Notes: generated by a model not told the origin, from the letters alone. DNA of 64,000 nt from an uncultured Lachnospiraceae bacterium (GCA_900550475.1 URSA01000001.1:1-64000); one strand, 5' to 3'. Shown: positions 25,559 to 34,708, counted from the first letter of the stretch. Made by a program: numbers and translations.

Positions 25559-26898
25559 TGGGAAAAAGAAAAACGAAACCGATCGTTGCGGTGGTTGGCA
25601 GACCGAACGTGGGAAAATCCACCCTGTTCAATGCCCTTGCCGGAGAGAAGATTTCGATTGTAAAGGATACGCCGGGCATTACCAGAGACCGTATCTATGC
25701 GGATATCAACTGGCTGGATCACAATTTCACCATGATCGACACCGGCGGTATCGAGCCGGACAGCAAGGACATCATCCTGTCCCAGATGCGGGAGCAGGCG
25801 CAGATGGCGATCGATACGGCGGATGTAATTATCTTTATGGTGGATGTGAAACAGGGACTTGTGGACTCCGACGCAAAGGTGGCGGATATGCTGCGGCGCT
25901 CCCACAAGCCGGTGGTGCTGGTGGTAAACAAGGTGGACAGCTTTGCAAAGTATGGCAATGATGTCTATGAGTTCTATAATCTGGGTATCGGGGAGCCATA
26001 TCCGATCTCTTCCGTGAATAAACTGGGATTGGGAGAGATGCTGGATGAGGTGATCGCGCACTTCCCGGAGGATGCGGATGAAGGCGAGGAGGACGACAGG
26101 ATACGGGTTGCCATTGTGGGAAAACCCAACGTCGGGAAATCCTCCATCATCAACAAGATGCTGGGAGAGAACAGGCTGATCGTGTCCGACATTGCGGGAA
26201 CCACAAGGGATGCCGTGGACACGGATGTGACCTTCAACGGAAGGGATTATGTGTTCATTGACACGGCGGGTCTGCGCAGGAAGAATAAAATTAAGGAAGA
26301 CCTTGAGCATTACATGATCGTGCGCACGGTGGGCGCCGTGGAGAGAGCGGATGTGGTGGTCATGGTCATCGATGCCACGGAGGGCGTGACGGAGCAGGAT
26401 GCCAAGATCGCCGGAATCGCCCATGACAGGGGAAAGGCGGTCATTATCGCCGTCAACAAGTGGGATGCCCTTGAGAAGGACGACAAGACGATCTACCGGT
26501 TTACGGAGAAGGTGCGCAATACGCTTTCCTTCATGCAGTATGCGGAGATTTTGTTTATTTCCGCAAAGACGGGGCAGAGACTTCCCAAGCTGTTTGAGAC
26601 CATCGATATGGTGAGCGAGAATCATGCGATGCGTGTGCAGACAGGTGTGCTGAATGAGATCATGGCGGAAGCGGTTGCCATGCAGCAGCCTCCTTCGGAC
26701 AAGGGCAAGCGCCTGCGGCTCTACTATATTACACAGGCAGCAGTAAAACCGCCCACCTTTGTAATCTTTGTGAATGATAAGGAACTGATGCACTTTTCCT
26801 ATACCAGATATATTGAGAACCAGATCCGGGAAACCTTCGGCTTCAAGGGAACACCGCTGCGGTTCATCATCAGGGAGAGGAGAGAGAAGGAGCAATGA
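25558..26898 (+). CDS. der: Ribosome biogenesis GTPase Der (EngA)
   Basis: Double-GTPase protein for 50S assembly. The first G domain has VGRPNVGKSTLFN and DTGG; the second has VGKPNVGKSSIIN near residue 186, DTAGLRR near 236 and NKWD near 298. A C-terminal KH-like domain follows. ATG 25558 is chosen over the preceding TTG because GAGGAGG lies 9 bp upstream. The stop overlaps plsY by 4 bp. Length, 446 residues, is normal. Confidence 0.97.
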   Translation: MGKRKTKPIVAVVGRPNVGKSTLFNALAGEKISIVKDTPGITRDRIYADINWLDHNFTMIDTGGIEPDSKDIILSQMREQAQMAIDTADVIIFMVDVKQGLVDSDAKVADMLRRSHKPVVLVVNKVDSFAKYGNDVYEFYNLGIGEPYPISSVNKLGLGEMLDEVIAHFPEDADEGEEDDRIRVAIVGKPNVGKSSIINKMLGENRLIVSDIAGTTRDAVDTDVTFNGRDYVFIDTAGLRRKNKIKEDLEHYMIVRTVGAVERADVVVMVIDATEGVTEQDAKIAGIAHDRGKAVIIAVNKWDALEKDDKTIYRFTEKVRNTLSFMQYAEILFISAKTGQRLPKLFETIDMVSENHAMRVQTGVLNEIMAEAVAMQQPPSDKGKRLRLYYITQAAVKPPTFVIFVNDKELMHFSYTRYIENQIRETFGFKGTPLRFIIRERREKEQ

Positions 26899-27545
26899 TA
26901 CTGGAGAGAATCCTCTGTCTGGTGATCGGATATGTATTCGGATTGTTCCAGACGGCATATTTTTACGGAAAGGCACACGGAATTGACATCCGCCAGCACG
27001 GCAGCGGCAATTCCGGTACGACAAACGCACTGAGGGTGTTGGGAACCAAGGCAGGACTTATCGTGTTCGCCGGGGACTGCCTGAAATGCATGCTTGCCAT
27101 TTTCATCACCAAGCTTCTGTTCGGCAAGAGCCATCCGGAGATCGTTTATCTGCTGGCGCTCTACACCGGAACCGGTGTGATTTTGGGGCATAATTACCCC
27201 TTCTATATGAACTTCAAGGGAGGAAAGGGAATTGCCGCAACCGCGGGGCTTGTGCTTTCCTTCCATCCCTGCTTCATCCCGGTGGGCGTGGTGCTTTTCT
27301 TCGGCGCCTTCCTGATTACCCACTATGTATCGCTGGGATCCCTGCTTGTCTATGCGGGCTTGATGATCCAGATGGTGGTCAGCGGACAGATGGGATTGTT
27401 CGGGGATATGACCCACGCGCAACTGATTGAAATGTATATTCTCACCGCATTCCTGACTGCCATGGCGTACTGGAAGCACCGTGAAAATATCGTGCGGCTC
27501 TGCAAGGGTGAGGAGCGCAAGACCTATCTCTTTAAAAAGAAATGA
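26895..27545 (+). CDS. plsY: Acyl-phosphate:glycerol-3-phosphate acyltransferase PlsY
   Basis: Integral membrane enzyme making lysophosphatidic acid, the first step of phospholipid synthesis. Motifs are GSGNSGTTNALRVLG (about 36-50), a GHNYPFYMNFKGGKGIA loop near 97-113, and five hydrophobic segments. The ATG overlaps the der stop, and gpsA, which supplies the glycerol-3-phosphate substrate, follows directly. That makes a pathway pair. Confidence 0.95.
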   Translation: MILERILCLVIGYVFGLFQTAYFYGKAHGIDIRQHGSGNSGTTNALRVLGTKAGLIVFAGDCLKCMLAIFITKLLFGKSHPEIVYLLALYTGTGVILGHNYPFYMNFKGGKGIAATAGLVLSFHPCFIPVGVVLFFGAFLITHYVSLGSLLVYAGLMIQMVVSGQMGLFGDMTHAQLIEMYILTAFLTAMAYWKHRENIVRLCKGEERKTYLFKKK

Positions 27546-27552
27546 GGATATT

Positions 27553-28563
27553 ATGGCAAAGATAAGTATTTTGGGCGGCGGAAGCTGGGGAATCGCGCTG
27601 GCGGTGCTGTTACATAAGAACGGACATGAGATCACGGTGTGGTCGGCTCTGGAGCCGGAGATTGAAATGCTGCGCTCCACCCATGAACACAAGATGCTGC
27701 CCGGCGTGAAGCTGCCGGAGGATATGCGGTTTACCACGGACGATGAGGAGGCTGTGAAGGGCAGGGATCTGCTGGTCATGGCGGTGGCAAGCTCCTATAC
27801 CCGCCAGACGGCGAAACGGCTTTCCCCCTATGTGGTACAGGGACAGAAGATCGTGAATGTGGCGAAGGGAATTGAGGATCACACGCTGATGACGCTATCC
27901 GAAATCGTGGAACAGGAGATTCCCGGTGCCGATGTTGCGGTGCTTTCCGGTCCGTCCCATGCGGAGGAGGTAAGCCGGGGGATTCCCACGACCATCGTGG
28001 TGGGCGCCACAACCAGGGAGACAGCGGAATATCTGCAAAACCTGTTTATGAATGATGTGTTTCGTGTCTATACCAGCTCGGATGTGCTGGGCATGGAGCT
28101 TGGCGGCGCGCTGAAAAATGTGGTTGCGCTGGCGGCCGGCATCGCGGACGGACTCGGGTACGGGGACAATACCAAGGCGGCGCTGATCACCAGAGGCATC
28201 ACGGAGATTTCCAGACTGGGAACCGCTATGGGAGCGCGCTTTGAGACCTTCTGTGGTCTGACGGGAATCGGCGATCTGATCGTTACCTGTGCGTCCATGC
28301 ACTCAAGAAACCGCAGGGCGGGCATCCTGATCGGTCAGGGCAAGACCATGGAGGAGGCGATGGCTGAGGTGCAGATGGTGGTGGAGGGTGTTTACTCCGC
28401 AAAGGCAGCCATGGGCCTTTCCGAGAAGTACCATGTGCAGCTTCCCATTATCGAGCAGGTCAACAAGGTTCTGTTTGAGGGAAAAACAGCCAGCGAAGCG
28501 GTGAAGGATCTGATGCTGCGGGATAAGAAGATTGAAGTGCCGGACATCGGCTGGGAAAAATAA
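27553..28563 (+). CDS. gpsA: Glycerol-3-phosphate dehydrogenase [NAD(P)+]
   Basis: Reduces dihydroxyacetone phosphate to sn-glycerol-3-phosphate for PlsY. The Rossmann fold opens ISILGGGSWGIALA. Later motifs are VNVAKGIE, the catalytic lysine region GGALKNVVALAAGIADGLGYGDNTKAAL, and GLTGIGDLIVTC. I start at ATG 27553 with GAGGA upstream; the longer frame to 27481 lies inside plsY. 336 residues, normal. A terminator follows. Confidence 0.96.
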   Translation: MAKISILGGGSWGIALAVLLHKNGHEITVWSALEPEIEMLRSTHEHKMLPGVKLPEDMRFTTDDEEAVKGRDLLVMAVASSYTRQTAKRLSPYVVQGQKIVNVAKGIEDHTLMTLSEIVEQEIPGADVAVLSGPSHAEEVSRGIPTTIVVGATTRETAEYLQNLFMNDVFRVYTSSDVLGMELGGALKNVVALAAGIADGLGYGDNTKAALITRGITEISRLGTAMGARFETFCGLTGIGDLIVTCASMHSRNRRAGILIGQGKTMEEAMAEVQMVVEGVYSAKAAMGLSEKYHVQLPIIEQVNKVLFEGKTASEAVKDLMLRDKKIEVPDIGWEK

Positions 28564-28576
28564 ATCAGAAAAAAGG

Positions 28577-28614
28577 CAGGCAGCGTCCAACTTCGGTCGG
28601 GTGCTGCCTGTTTT
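28577..28614. terminator. Bidirectional terminator between gpsA and metF
   Basis: Stem CAGGCAGC / GCTGCCTG with an 18-nt loop and TTTT; upstream AAAAAA would serve the minus-strand metF transcript. Confidence 0.8.
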
Positions 28615-28618
28615 ATAG

Positions 28619-29482
28619 CTATTTGTGGTTCAGTCCGGCAACAATCTCCGCTGCCATCCTGGGTTTGTTCATGGTGTAGAGGTGTATGTCCTTTACGCCG
28701 TTTAAGCGCAGATCCAGAATCTGACGGATGGCGTAGTCGATACCGGCCTTGCGCATATCCTCCGGGTTGTCGCCGTAGCGGGCGATCAGGTCGGAGAATG
28801 CTTTGGGGATGGAGGAGCCGGACAGCGAAACCGTCGTACCGAGCTGGGTTGCCGAGGTGACGGGCATGATACCTGCACAGATCGGGATGGTGATGCCCTT
28901 TCGGATGGCACGATCCATAAAGTCATAATAATAGTCATTGTCAAAGAAAAGCTGCGTGATGAAAAAGTCCGCCCCGGCATCCTGCTTCAGTTTCAGATGA
29001 TACAGGTCGGTCTCCTTGCTGAAACACTCGAAATGCTTCTCGGGATAGCAGGCAGCGGCGCATTGCAAGGAGGTATTGGCGCGCAGAAACGTGATCAGAT
29101 CCGAGGCATGGGAAAAATCCCTTCCTTCGTACTGCTCGTCCGTCATGTCCTTAGGGCGGTCGCCGCGCAGGGCAAGCACCTGATGGATCCCTTTTTCCGA
29201 AAGGCTTTCGGCAATGGAGAGAATATCCTCCTTTTTGCTCCCCACACAGGTAAGATGTGCAAGCGTCTCCAGATGCAGGGTGTTTTGGATATAGGATGCG
29301 ATCTCCAAGGTTTTCTTGGACTTGCTTCCTCCGGCGCCGTAGGTGACGCTGATAAAATCGGGTGAGAGCGTGGCAAGCGCATCCAGGGTTGCGTAAGCGG
29401 TTGCAAAGTCCGCATCTTTTTTGGGCGGGAAAACTTCAAAGGACAGGGTGGATTTTCCTGCTGCAAACAATTCTTTGATCAT
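28619..29482 (-). CDS. metF: Methylenetetrahydrofolate reductase
   Basis: FAD enzyme reducing methylene-THF to methyl-THF, for methionine synthesis or the Wood-Ljungdahl methyl branch. The TIM-barrel signature FEVFPPKKDADF lies at the N terminus, with FISVTYGAGGS, LAHLTCVG and VLALRGDRP following, and a DAGADFFITQLFFDN segment near 170-185. The start is the ATG complementary to 29480-29482 with a GGAGAGGA upstream; an upstream extension of 28 residues has no RBS. It is transcribed away from the MoxR operon. Confidence 0.95.
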   Translation of the reverse strand: MIKELFAAGKSTLSFEVFPPKKDADFATAYATLDALATLSPDFISVTYGAGGSKSKKTLEIASYIQNTLHLETLAHLTCVGSKKEDILSIAESLSEKGIHQVLALRGDRPKDMTDEQYEGRDFSHASDLITFLRANTSLQCAAACYPEKHFECFSKETDLYHLKLKQDAGADFFITQLFFDNDYYYDFMDRAIRKGITIPICAGIMPVTSATQLGTTVSLSGSSIPKAFSDLIARYGDNPEDMRKAGIDYAIRQILDLRLNGVKDIHLYTMNKPRMAAEIVAGLNHK

Positions 29483-29518
29483 GATGATCCTCTCCTTATA
29501 GAAAGCGATACAAATTTC

Positions 29519-29547
29519 TTGATTTTGGAACAAGAATATCGTAACAT
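29519..29547 (+). promoter_or_regulatory. Candidate promoter for the moxR-VWA operon
   Basis: TTGATT, 17-bp spacer, TAACAT on the plus strand, overlapping the divergent metF promoter at 29538-29566. Matches are 4 of 6 in each box. Confidence 0.4.
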
Positions 29548-29566
29548 GATAATGTATGTTTTTCAA
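29538..29566 (-). promoter_or_regulatory. Promoter for metF
   Basis: On the minus strand: TTGAAA, 17-bp spacer, TACGAT. It overlaps the plus-strand candidate at 29519-29547, so the two divergent promoters may exclude each other. Confidence 0.55.
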
Positions 29567-29616
29567 GTGGATTGCTGTGCGGGATAAGGATTGCCGGGCA
29601 GCGGAAGAGAGGAAGC

Positions 29617-30447
29617 ATGAGCGAACAGTTTAGAGAAGAATTTAAGGGAAGCAGCGAATATGTGGCAAGCGAGGAGCTGATGGCGAGCGTCAATGTTGCC
29701 ATCGCCCTGAAGAAGCCGTTGTTAATCAAGGGGGAACCGGGAACGGGAAAGACCATGTTGGCGGAGGCTGTGGCAAAGGCATTGGGCAAGAAGCTGCTGA
29801 TCTGGAATATCAAATCCACCACCAAGGCGCAGGAGGGACTCTATGTATATGATACCATCCAGCGTCTCTACGACGGACAGTTCGGAGAGGAGGGCGTGGA
29901 TGATGTGGCGCGGTACATCAAGCTCGGCAAGCTGGGAGAAGCGTTTGACAGCGAGGAGCAGGTGGTGCTGTTGATCGACGAGATAGACAAGGCGGATCTG
30001 GAATTTCCCAACGACCTTCTGTGGGAGCTTGACCAGATGGAGTTTTATATCAATGAGACCAAGCGGACAGTGAAGGCGAAGCACAGACCCATCGTGATCA
30101 TCACCTCCAACGCGGAGAAGGAACTGCCGGATGCGTTTTTGCGCCGCTGTATTTTCCACTATATTGATTTCCCGGACGAGAAGCTGATGGAGGAGATCGT
30201 GCGGGTGCATTATCCTGATGTGGAGGAGCATCTGCTCGCCAGCGCAATGGAGGTCTTCTACCGGATCAGGGATCTTCGGGATATCAGAAAGAAGCCCAGC
30301 ACCTCGGAGCTGATCGACTGGATCAATGCGCTCCAGCTTGGAGGCATTCCCGCAAATACCATAAAGAGTGCGCTCCCGTTTATCGGCGTCGTGGTGAAGA
30401 AGGACGAGGATCTGGAGACGGTGCGGCACAATGCAAATCAGTTTTAG
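29617..30447 (+). CDS. MoxR family AAA+ ATPase
   Basis: 276-residue MoxR-type AAA+ ATPase, thought to act as a chaperone that matures metal or protein complexes with a partner VWA protein. Walker A is GEPGTGKTM near residue 39, Walker B VVLLIDEIDKAD near 119, sensor 1 VIITSNAEKELPDAFLRRC near 160. The start is ATG 29617 with AGAGGAAG upstream. It is followed 16 bp later by a CoxE-like VWA gene, the standard pairing. The client is unknown. Confidence 0.9.
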   Translation: MSEQFREEFKGSSEYVASEELMASVNVAIALKKPLLIKGEPGTGKTMLAEAVAKALGKKLLIWNIKSTTKAQEGLYVYDTIQRLYDGQFGEEGVDDVARYIKLGKLGEAFDSEEQVVLLIDEIDKADLEFPNDLLWELDQMEFYINETKRTVKAKHRPIVIITSNAEKELPDAFLRRCIFHYIDFPDEKLMEEIVRVHYPDVEEHLLASAMEVFYRIRDLRDIRKKPSTSELIDWINALQLGGIPANTIKSALPFIGVVVKKDEDLETVRHNANQF

Positions 30448-30463
30448 AACCGGAGAATAGGGC

Positions 30464-31672
30464 ATGTTTACAAAATTTTTCAACACCCTGCGCGAGAACG
30501 GTCTGCATGTGACATTGGGTGAGTTTCTGACCTTGCAGGAGGCGCTTGACAAAGGGTTGTGCGGCGACAGTCTGACTCAGTTTTACTATGTGGCGCGCAT
30601 GATCATGGTGAAGAGCGAGACGGATTTTGATAAATTTGATATGGCGTTCGACGAGTGCTTCAAGGCGGTAAAGGCGGAGCGTGAGGTTACCTCCCAGATG
30701 CTGCGCTGGCTGGACAAGACGAATCTGCAGGAACTTGCGGACGAGGAGACCAGAGCCCAGCTGAATGAGATGGAAGATTTGCAGATCCACATGGACAAGG
30801 AAGAGATCGAGCAGAAATTCAAGGAGCGTCTGCGCGATCAGGACAGCGAACACAACGGAGGAAGCTTCTGGATCGGCAGTATGGGTAAGACCTCCTTCGG
30901 AAGCAGCGGCGGCAATGTGGGCGGTCTGCGCGTGGGCGGAAAGACCGGGCATCAGTCGGCGTTTGCCGTGATCGGAGCCAGAAAATACAAGGATTTCAGG
31001 GATGACAGAGTGCTTGACAACAGGCAGTTTCAGCTTGCATTCCGCAAGCTGCGCCAGTTTTCTTCCCGACTCGATATTCCCGAGACAGAACTTGACATAA
31101 ACGGTACTGTGGACAAGACCTGCAATAACGGCGGCTGCCTTCAGATCGTGATGCAGAAGCCGAGAAAGAACGCCGTGAAGCTGCTTTTGCTTATGGATTC
31201 CGGCGGAACCATGATCCCTTACAGCAGCCTGTTGAACGAGCTGTTTCAGGCGGTCAATAAGTCCAACCATTACAAGGATGTAAAGACCTATTATTTCCAC
31301 AACTGCATATACAGCAAGCTCTACAAGACGCCGGAGTGTGAGAACGGCGACTGGATCGACACGGATTGGATGTTCCGCAATCTGGACAGCGATTACAAGG
31401 TGATCATTGTGGGTGACGCTGCCATGGCGCCGGAGGAGCTTTACTCCGACACAGGCAACTACCGGGGACCTAATGGAGGCTTGTCCGGCTGGGAATGGCT
31501 GAACCTGATGAAGAAGCATTATAAGAAGATTGTCTGGCTGAACCCTAAGATGGCGCCGGGTCATGCTCCCTGGCGGGAGGCGGAGACGGCGGTAAAGGGG
31601 CTGTTTCCCATGTATAAGCTGACCGTGGACGGACTTAATCAGGCAATGGTAAAGCTGATGGTAAATAAATAA
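30464..31672 (+). CDS. CoxE-like VWA domain protein
   Basis: 402-residue partner of the MoxR ATPase. The N-terminal third is helical, followed by a Gly/Ser-rich stretch (GSFWIGSMGKTSFGSSGGN). The C-terminal von Willebrand A-like domain begins AVKLLLLMDSGGTM (about 233-246), whose DSGGT replaces the usual DxSxS metal site. A second metal-site element is VIIVGDAAMAP. It probably forms a two-part remodelling complex with the ATPase. The target is not shown by the neighbours (metF, tyrS). Confidence 0.85.
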   Translation: MFTKFFNTLRENGLHVTLGEFLTLQEALDKGLCGDSLTQFYYVARMIMVKSETDFDKFDMAFDECFKAVKAEREVTSQMLRWLDKTNLQELADEETRAQLNEMEDLQIHMDKEEIEQKFKERLRDQDSEHNGGSFWIGSMGKTSFGSSGGNVGGLRVGGKTGHQSAFAVIGARKYKDFRDDRVLDNRQFQLAFRKLRQFSSRLDIPETELDINGTVDKTCNNGGCLQIVMQKPRKNAVKLLLLMDSGGTMIPYSSLLNELFQAVNKSNHYKDVKTYYFHNCIYSKLYKTPECENGDWIDTDWMFRNLDSDYKVIIVGDAAMAPEELYSDTGNYRGPNGGLSGWEWLNLMKKHYKKIVWLNPKMAPGHAPWREAETAVKGLFPMYKLTVDGLNQAMVKLMVNK

Positions 31673-31713
31673 CATTCAAAATATAGAAAGAAAAGAGAAG
31701 TGAGGAAGAAGAA

Positions 31714-32934
31714 ATGACAATTTTTGATGAACTGAAAGCAAGAGGGCTGCTGGCGCAGCTTACGGATGAGGAGGAGATTAAGGAGCTGATCAACAACGGC
31801 AAGGCTGTTTTCTATATCGGCTTTGATCCCACCGCAGACAGCCTCCATGTAGGTCACTTTATGGCACTCTGCCTGATGAAGCGTCTGCAGATGGCGGGCA
31901 ACAGACCCATCGCGCTGATTGGCGGCGGTACGGGAATGATCGGCGATCCCTCCGGCAGAAGCGATATGAGAACCATGATGACGAGGGAGACCATCGAGCA
32001 TAACTGCGAGTGTTTCAAGAAGCAGATGAGCCGCTTTATTGATTTCTCCGAAGGAAAGGCAATGATGGTCAACAATGCGGACTGGCTCCTTGATCTGAAC
32101 TACATTGATTTCCTGCGTGATGTGGGCGCGCATTTCTCCGTAAACCGCATGCTGACGGCGGAGTGCTACAAGCAGAGGATGGAGAAGGGACTGAGCTTCC
32201 TTGAGTTCAACTACATGATTATGCAGAGCTACGATTTCCTGGCTCTGTATGAGCGCTACGGCTGTAATATGCAGTTCGGCGGCGATGATCAGTGGAGCAA
32301 TATGCTGGGCGGTACGGAGCTGATCCGCAGAAAGCTGGGCAAGGATGCCTATGCTATGACCATCACCCTCCTTCTGAATTCCGAGGGTAAGAAGATGGGC
32401 AAGACCCAGAAGGGAGCGGTGTGGCTTGACCCGAACAAGACTTCTCCGTTTGAGTTCTACCAGTATTGGAGAAATGTGGCGGATGCGGATGTACTCAAGT
32501 GCCTGCGCATGCTGACCTTCCTGCCTCTTGAGCAGATCGACGAGATGGATCACTGGGAGGGCAGCCAGTTGAATCAGGCGAAGGAGATTCTGGCATATGA
32601 GCTGACCAAGCTGGTACACGGCGAGGAGGAAGCAGAGAAGGCACAGAACAGTGCCAGAGCGCTCTTTACCGGCGGCAGCGCAGAGGAGATGCCGAAAGCA
32701 AAGCTCTCAGAAGAAGATTTCCTCGACGGAAAGATTGATATTCTGGGCGTTCTGGTAAAGGCAGGGCTTACCGCTTCCCGTTCCGAGGCAAGACGCGCGG
32801 TGGAACAGGGCGGTGTGACCGTGGCGGATGAGAAGGTGACGGACATCAAAACCCTGTATGCGCCGGAGCAGTTTGAGGGCGACGGTCTGATCGTCAGAAG
32901 AGGAAAGAAGAATTTCAAACGTGTGATTATGTAA
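31714..32934 (+). CDS. tyrS: Tyrosyl-tRNA synthetase
   Basis: Class I aminoacyl-tRNA synthetase, 406 residues. The HIGH motif appears as LHVGHF near residue 46 and the KMSKS loop as KKMGKT near 228. A C-terminal S4-like RNA-binding domain begins near LVKAGLTASRSEARRAVEQG. The start has a GAGGAAG RBS. A strong hairpin-T terminator follows immediately and overlaps the spoIVA RBS. No T-box leader was found upstream. Confidence 0.96.
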   Translation: MTIFDELKARGLLAQLTDEEEIKELINNGKAVFYIGFDPTADSLHVGHFMALCLMKRLQMAGNRPIALIGGGTGMIGDPSGRSDMRTMMTRETIEHNCECFKKQMSRFIDFSEGKAMMVNNADWLLDLNYIDFLRDVGAHFSVNRMLTAECYKQRMEKGLSFLEFNYMIMQSYDFLALYERYGCNMQFGGDDQWSNMLGGTELIRRKLGKDAYAMTITLLLNSEGKKMGKTQKGAVWLDPNKTSPFEFYQYWRNVADADVLKCLRMLTFLPLEQIDEMDHWEGSQLNQAKEILAYELTKLVHGEEEAEKAQNSARALFTGGSAEEMPKAKLSEEDFLDGKIDILGVLVKAGLTASRSEARRAVEQGGVTVADEKVTDIKTLYAPEQFEGDGLIVRRGKKNFKRVIM

Positions 32935-32937
32935 TTT

Positions 32938-32980
32938 ACTCCTGCATATACATATAACAGTATATGCAGGAGGTTTTTTT
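32938..32980 (+). terminator. tyrS terminator whose 3' arm contains the spoIVA ribosome binding site
   Basis: Stem ACTCCTGCATATAC / GTATATGCAGGAGGT with an 8-nt loop, followed by seven T and immediately by the spoIVA ATG at 32981. The AGGAGG at 32968-32973 is the only good RBS for spoIVA and is paired in the hairpin. Confidence 0.88.
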
Positions 32981-34480
32981 ATGGAAAATTATGCAATAAA
33001 TACCTACGACCTGTATCAGGATATCAAGTATCGCACAGGCGGGGAAATTTACATAGGAGTGGTCGGCCCGGTGAGAACCGGAAAGTCCACATTTATCAAG
33101 CGGTTTATGGATGTGATGGTGCTGCCCTTCATGGAGAATGAGCATGAGAGGGAGCGCGCCAGAGATGAAATGCCCCAGAGTGCGGGCGGAAAGACGATCA
33201 CCACGACGGAGCCCAAATTTATTCCGAAGGAAGCCGCCGGTGTGGTGCTGGGTGGGGATATTGGGGCAAAGGTTCGTCTGATCGACTGCGTGGGTTATAT
33301 GGTGGACGGCGCGGCGGGACACATGGAGGAGGATGCGGAGCGCATGGTAAAAACGCCGTGGTCTGAGCATGAGATCCCCTTTACGCAGGCGGCGGGAATC
33401 GGCACGGACAAAGTCATCAACGATCATTCCACCATCGGTCTTGTAGTCACCACGGACGGCAGCTTTGGGGAGATTCCCAGAAACAACTATGTGGAGGCGG
33501 AATCCAAGACCATTCTGGCACTGAAAAAACTGAAAAAGCCGTTTCTGGTACTGCTCAATTCGGAGCGTCCTCTTGCGGAGGAGACCGTGCGGCTGGCGGA
33601 GGAGATCGGGGAGAAGTTCAAGGTGTCCGTGCTCCCCGTAAACTGTGAACAGCTGAAGCGTGAGGACATTCACCGGATCATGGAGCAGGTGCTGTATGAG
33701 TTTCCGGTTTCCCGCATGGAGTTCTTTATGCCGAAATGGGTGGAAATGCTGCCCGGAGACAACCGCATGAAGCAGGACATGGTGGCGGGAGTCAAGGGCA
33801 TGATGCAGGATATCAATGTGGTTAAGGATATCCGCAAGGCGCAGGCGGACGGACAGCTTCCCATTGAAAGCGAGTATGTGAAGAGACTGAAGGTGGAAGG
33901 GGTCGATCTGGCGGACGGAAGCGTGAAGCTGCAGATGGATGTAGATCACTCCTATTACTATGAAATGTTGAGCGAGCTTGTGGGGGATGAGATCGCCGGG
34001 GAGTATCAGCTGATCTCCAAGCTGAAGGAGCTTTCCTCCATGAAGAGAGAGTATGCCAAGGTTCTGAATGCAGTGCAGGCAGTCAGGGCAAAGGGGTACG
34101 GCGTCGTGATGCCCGAGCGGGGAGAGATCAGTCTGGCGAAGCCGGAATTGATCCGGCACGGCAACAAGTTTGGCGTGAAGATTAAGGCGGAGAGCCCCTC
34201 CATACATATGATCCGCGCAAACATCGAGACGGAGATCGCTCCCATTGTGGGAACGGAGGAGCAGGCGCAGGATCTGATCCGCTATATTTCCGCGGCGGAG
34301 GACGGTGAGAACGGCATCTGGGAGACCAACATTTTCGGAAAGACCGTGGAGCAGCTTGTGAGCGACGGAATTACCGGAAAGATCGCCATGATCGGGGATG
34401 AGAGCCAGGTCAAGCTGCAGGACACTATGCAGAAGATCGTAAACGACATGAACGGCGGTATGGTCTGCATTATTATCTGA
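32981..34480 (+). CDS. spoIVA: Stage IV sporulation protein A
   Basis: SpoIVA is the ATPase that polymerises on the forespore surface as the base of the spore coat. At 499 residues it matches the family (about 490). The N-terminal P-loop is GPVRTGKSTFIKRF near residue 29; further features are IDCVGYMVDGA and the conserved C-terminal stretch GEISLAKPELIRHGNKFGVK. It shows the organism can sporulate. Expression normally depends on mother-cell sigma-E; no clear sigma-E promoter is visible outside the hairpin. Confidence 0.97.
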   Translation: MENYAINTYDLYQDIKYRTGGEIYIGVVGPVRTGKSTFIKRFMDVMVLPFMENEHERERARDEMPQSAGGKTITTTEPKFIPKEAAGVVLGGDIGAKVRLIDCVGYMVDGAAGHMEEDAERMVKTPWSEHEIPFTQAAGIGTDKVINDHSTIGLVVTTDGSFGEIPRNNYVEAESKTILALKKLKKPFLVLLNSERPLAEETVRLAEEIGEKFKVSVLPVNCEQLKREDIHRIMEQVLYEFPVSRMEFFMPKWVEMLPGDNRMKQDMVAGVKGMMQDINVVKDIRKAQADGQLPIESEYVKRLKVEGVDLADGSVKLQMDVDHSYYYEMLSELVGDEIAGEYQLISKLKELSSMKREYAKVLNAVQAVRAKGYGVVMPERGEISLAKPELIRHGNKFGVKIKAESPSIHMIRANIETEIAPIVGTEEQAQDLIRYISAAEDGENGIWETNIFGKTVEQLVSDGITGKIAMIGDESQVKLQDTMQKIVNDMNGGMVCIII

Positions 34481-34514
34481 GAACGGAAACGGTTGAAAAA
34501 ATGAAATTTTAGAG

Positions 34515-34552
34515 ACCCATGTGCTTGCCGGGAGGCGGGTGCATGGGTTTTA
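34515..34552 (+). terminator. Rho-independent terminator after spoIVA
   Basis: Stem ACCCATG / CATGGGT extended by TGC/GCA-type pairing, followed by TTTTATT. Confidence 0.8.
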
Positions 34553-34580
34553 TTGTAAGGCTTTTGTGACTGGTATTTTA

Positions 34581-34693
34581 AAAAGCGTATAAAGTATTTG
34601 AAAATAGGTATATTTTGTGCTAAAATCAAAATATAAATTTGAAAAACGCACAAAGTATTGGGAAAAGCATATACTTTGTGCTAAAATCAAAAT
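34581..34693 (+). repeat. Two tandem 52-bp operator repeats upstream of abiE
   Basis: Two direct copies (34581-34632 and 34642-34693, 61-bp period, 42 of 52 bases identical), both ending TTTGTGCTAAAATCAAAAT. The second contains a perfect 11-bp inverted repeat, GCACAAAGTAT / ATACTTTGTGC, with a 12-nt centre; the first has a decayed version. Known AbiEi antitoxins bind two inverted repeats in their own promoter, which this matches in form and place. Confidence 0.85.
34598..34626 (+). promoter_or_regulatory. Promoter for the abiE operon
   Basis: TTGAAA, 17-bp spacer, TAAAAT, lying inside the first operator repeat, so repressor binding would block it. Confidence 0.75.
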
Positions 34694-34708
34694 GAGGGAC
34701 AATGTGAA

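Noticed and set aside
25288..27030. A 580-codon minus-strand open frame opposite der
   Set aside because: Der is complete with two G domains; the antisense frame spans parts of three plus-strand genes and has no motifs.
34581..34693. Insertion-sequence ends or duplicated target site
   Set aside because: The two 52-bp copies contain promoter elements and an inverted repeat and precede a repressor gene. No transposase is present.
34561..34708. Riboswitch or T-box upstream of the abiE operon or of tyrS
   Set aside because: No T-box sequence or specifier stem was seen near tyrS, and the abiE leader is explained by operator repeats.
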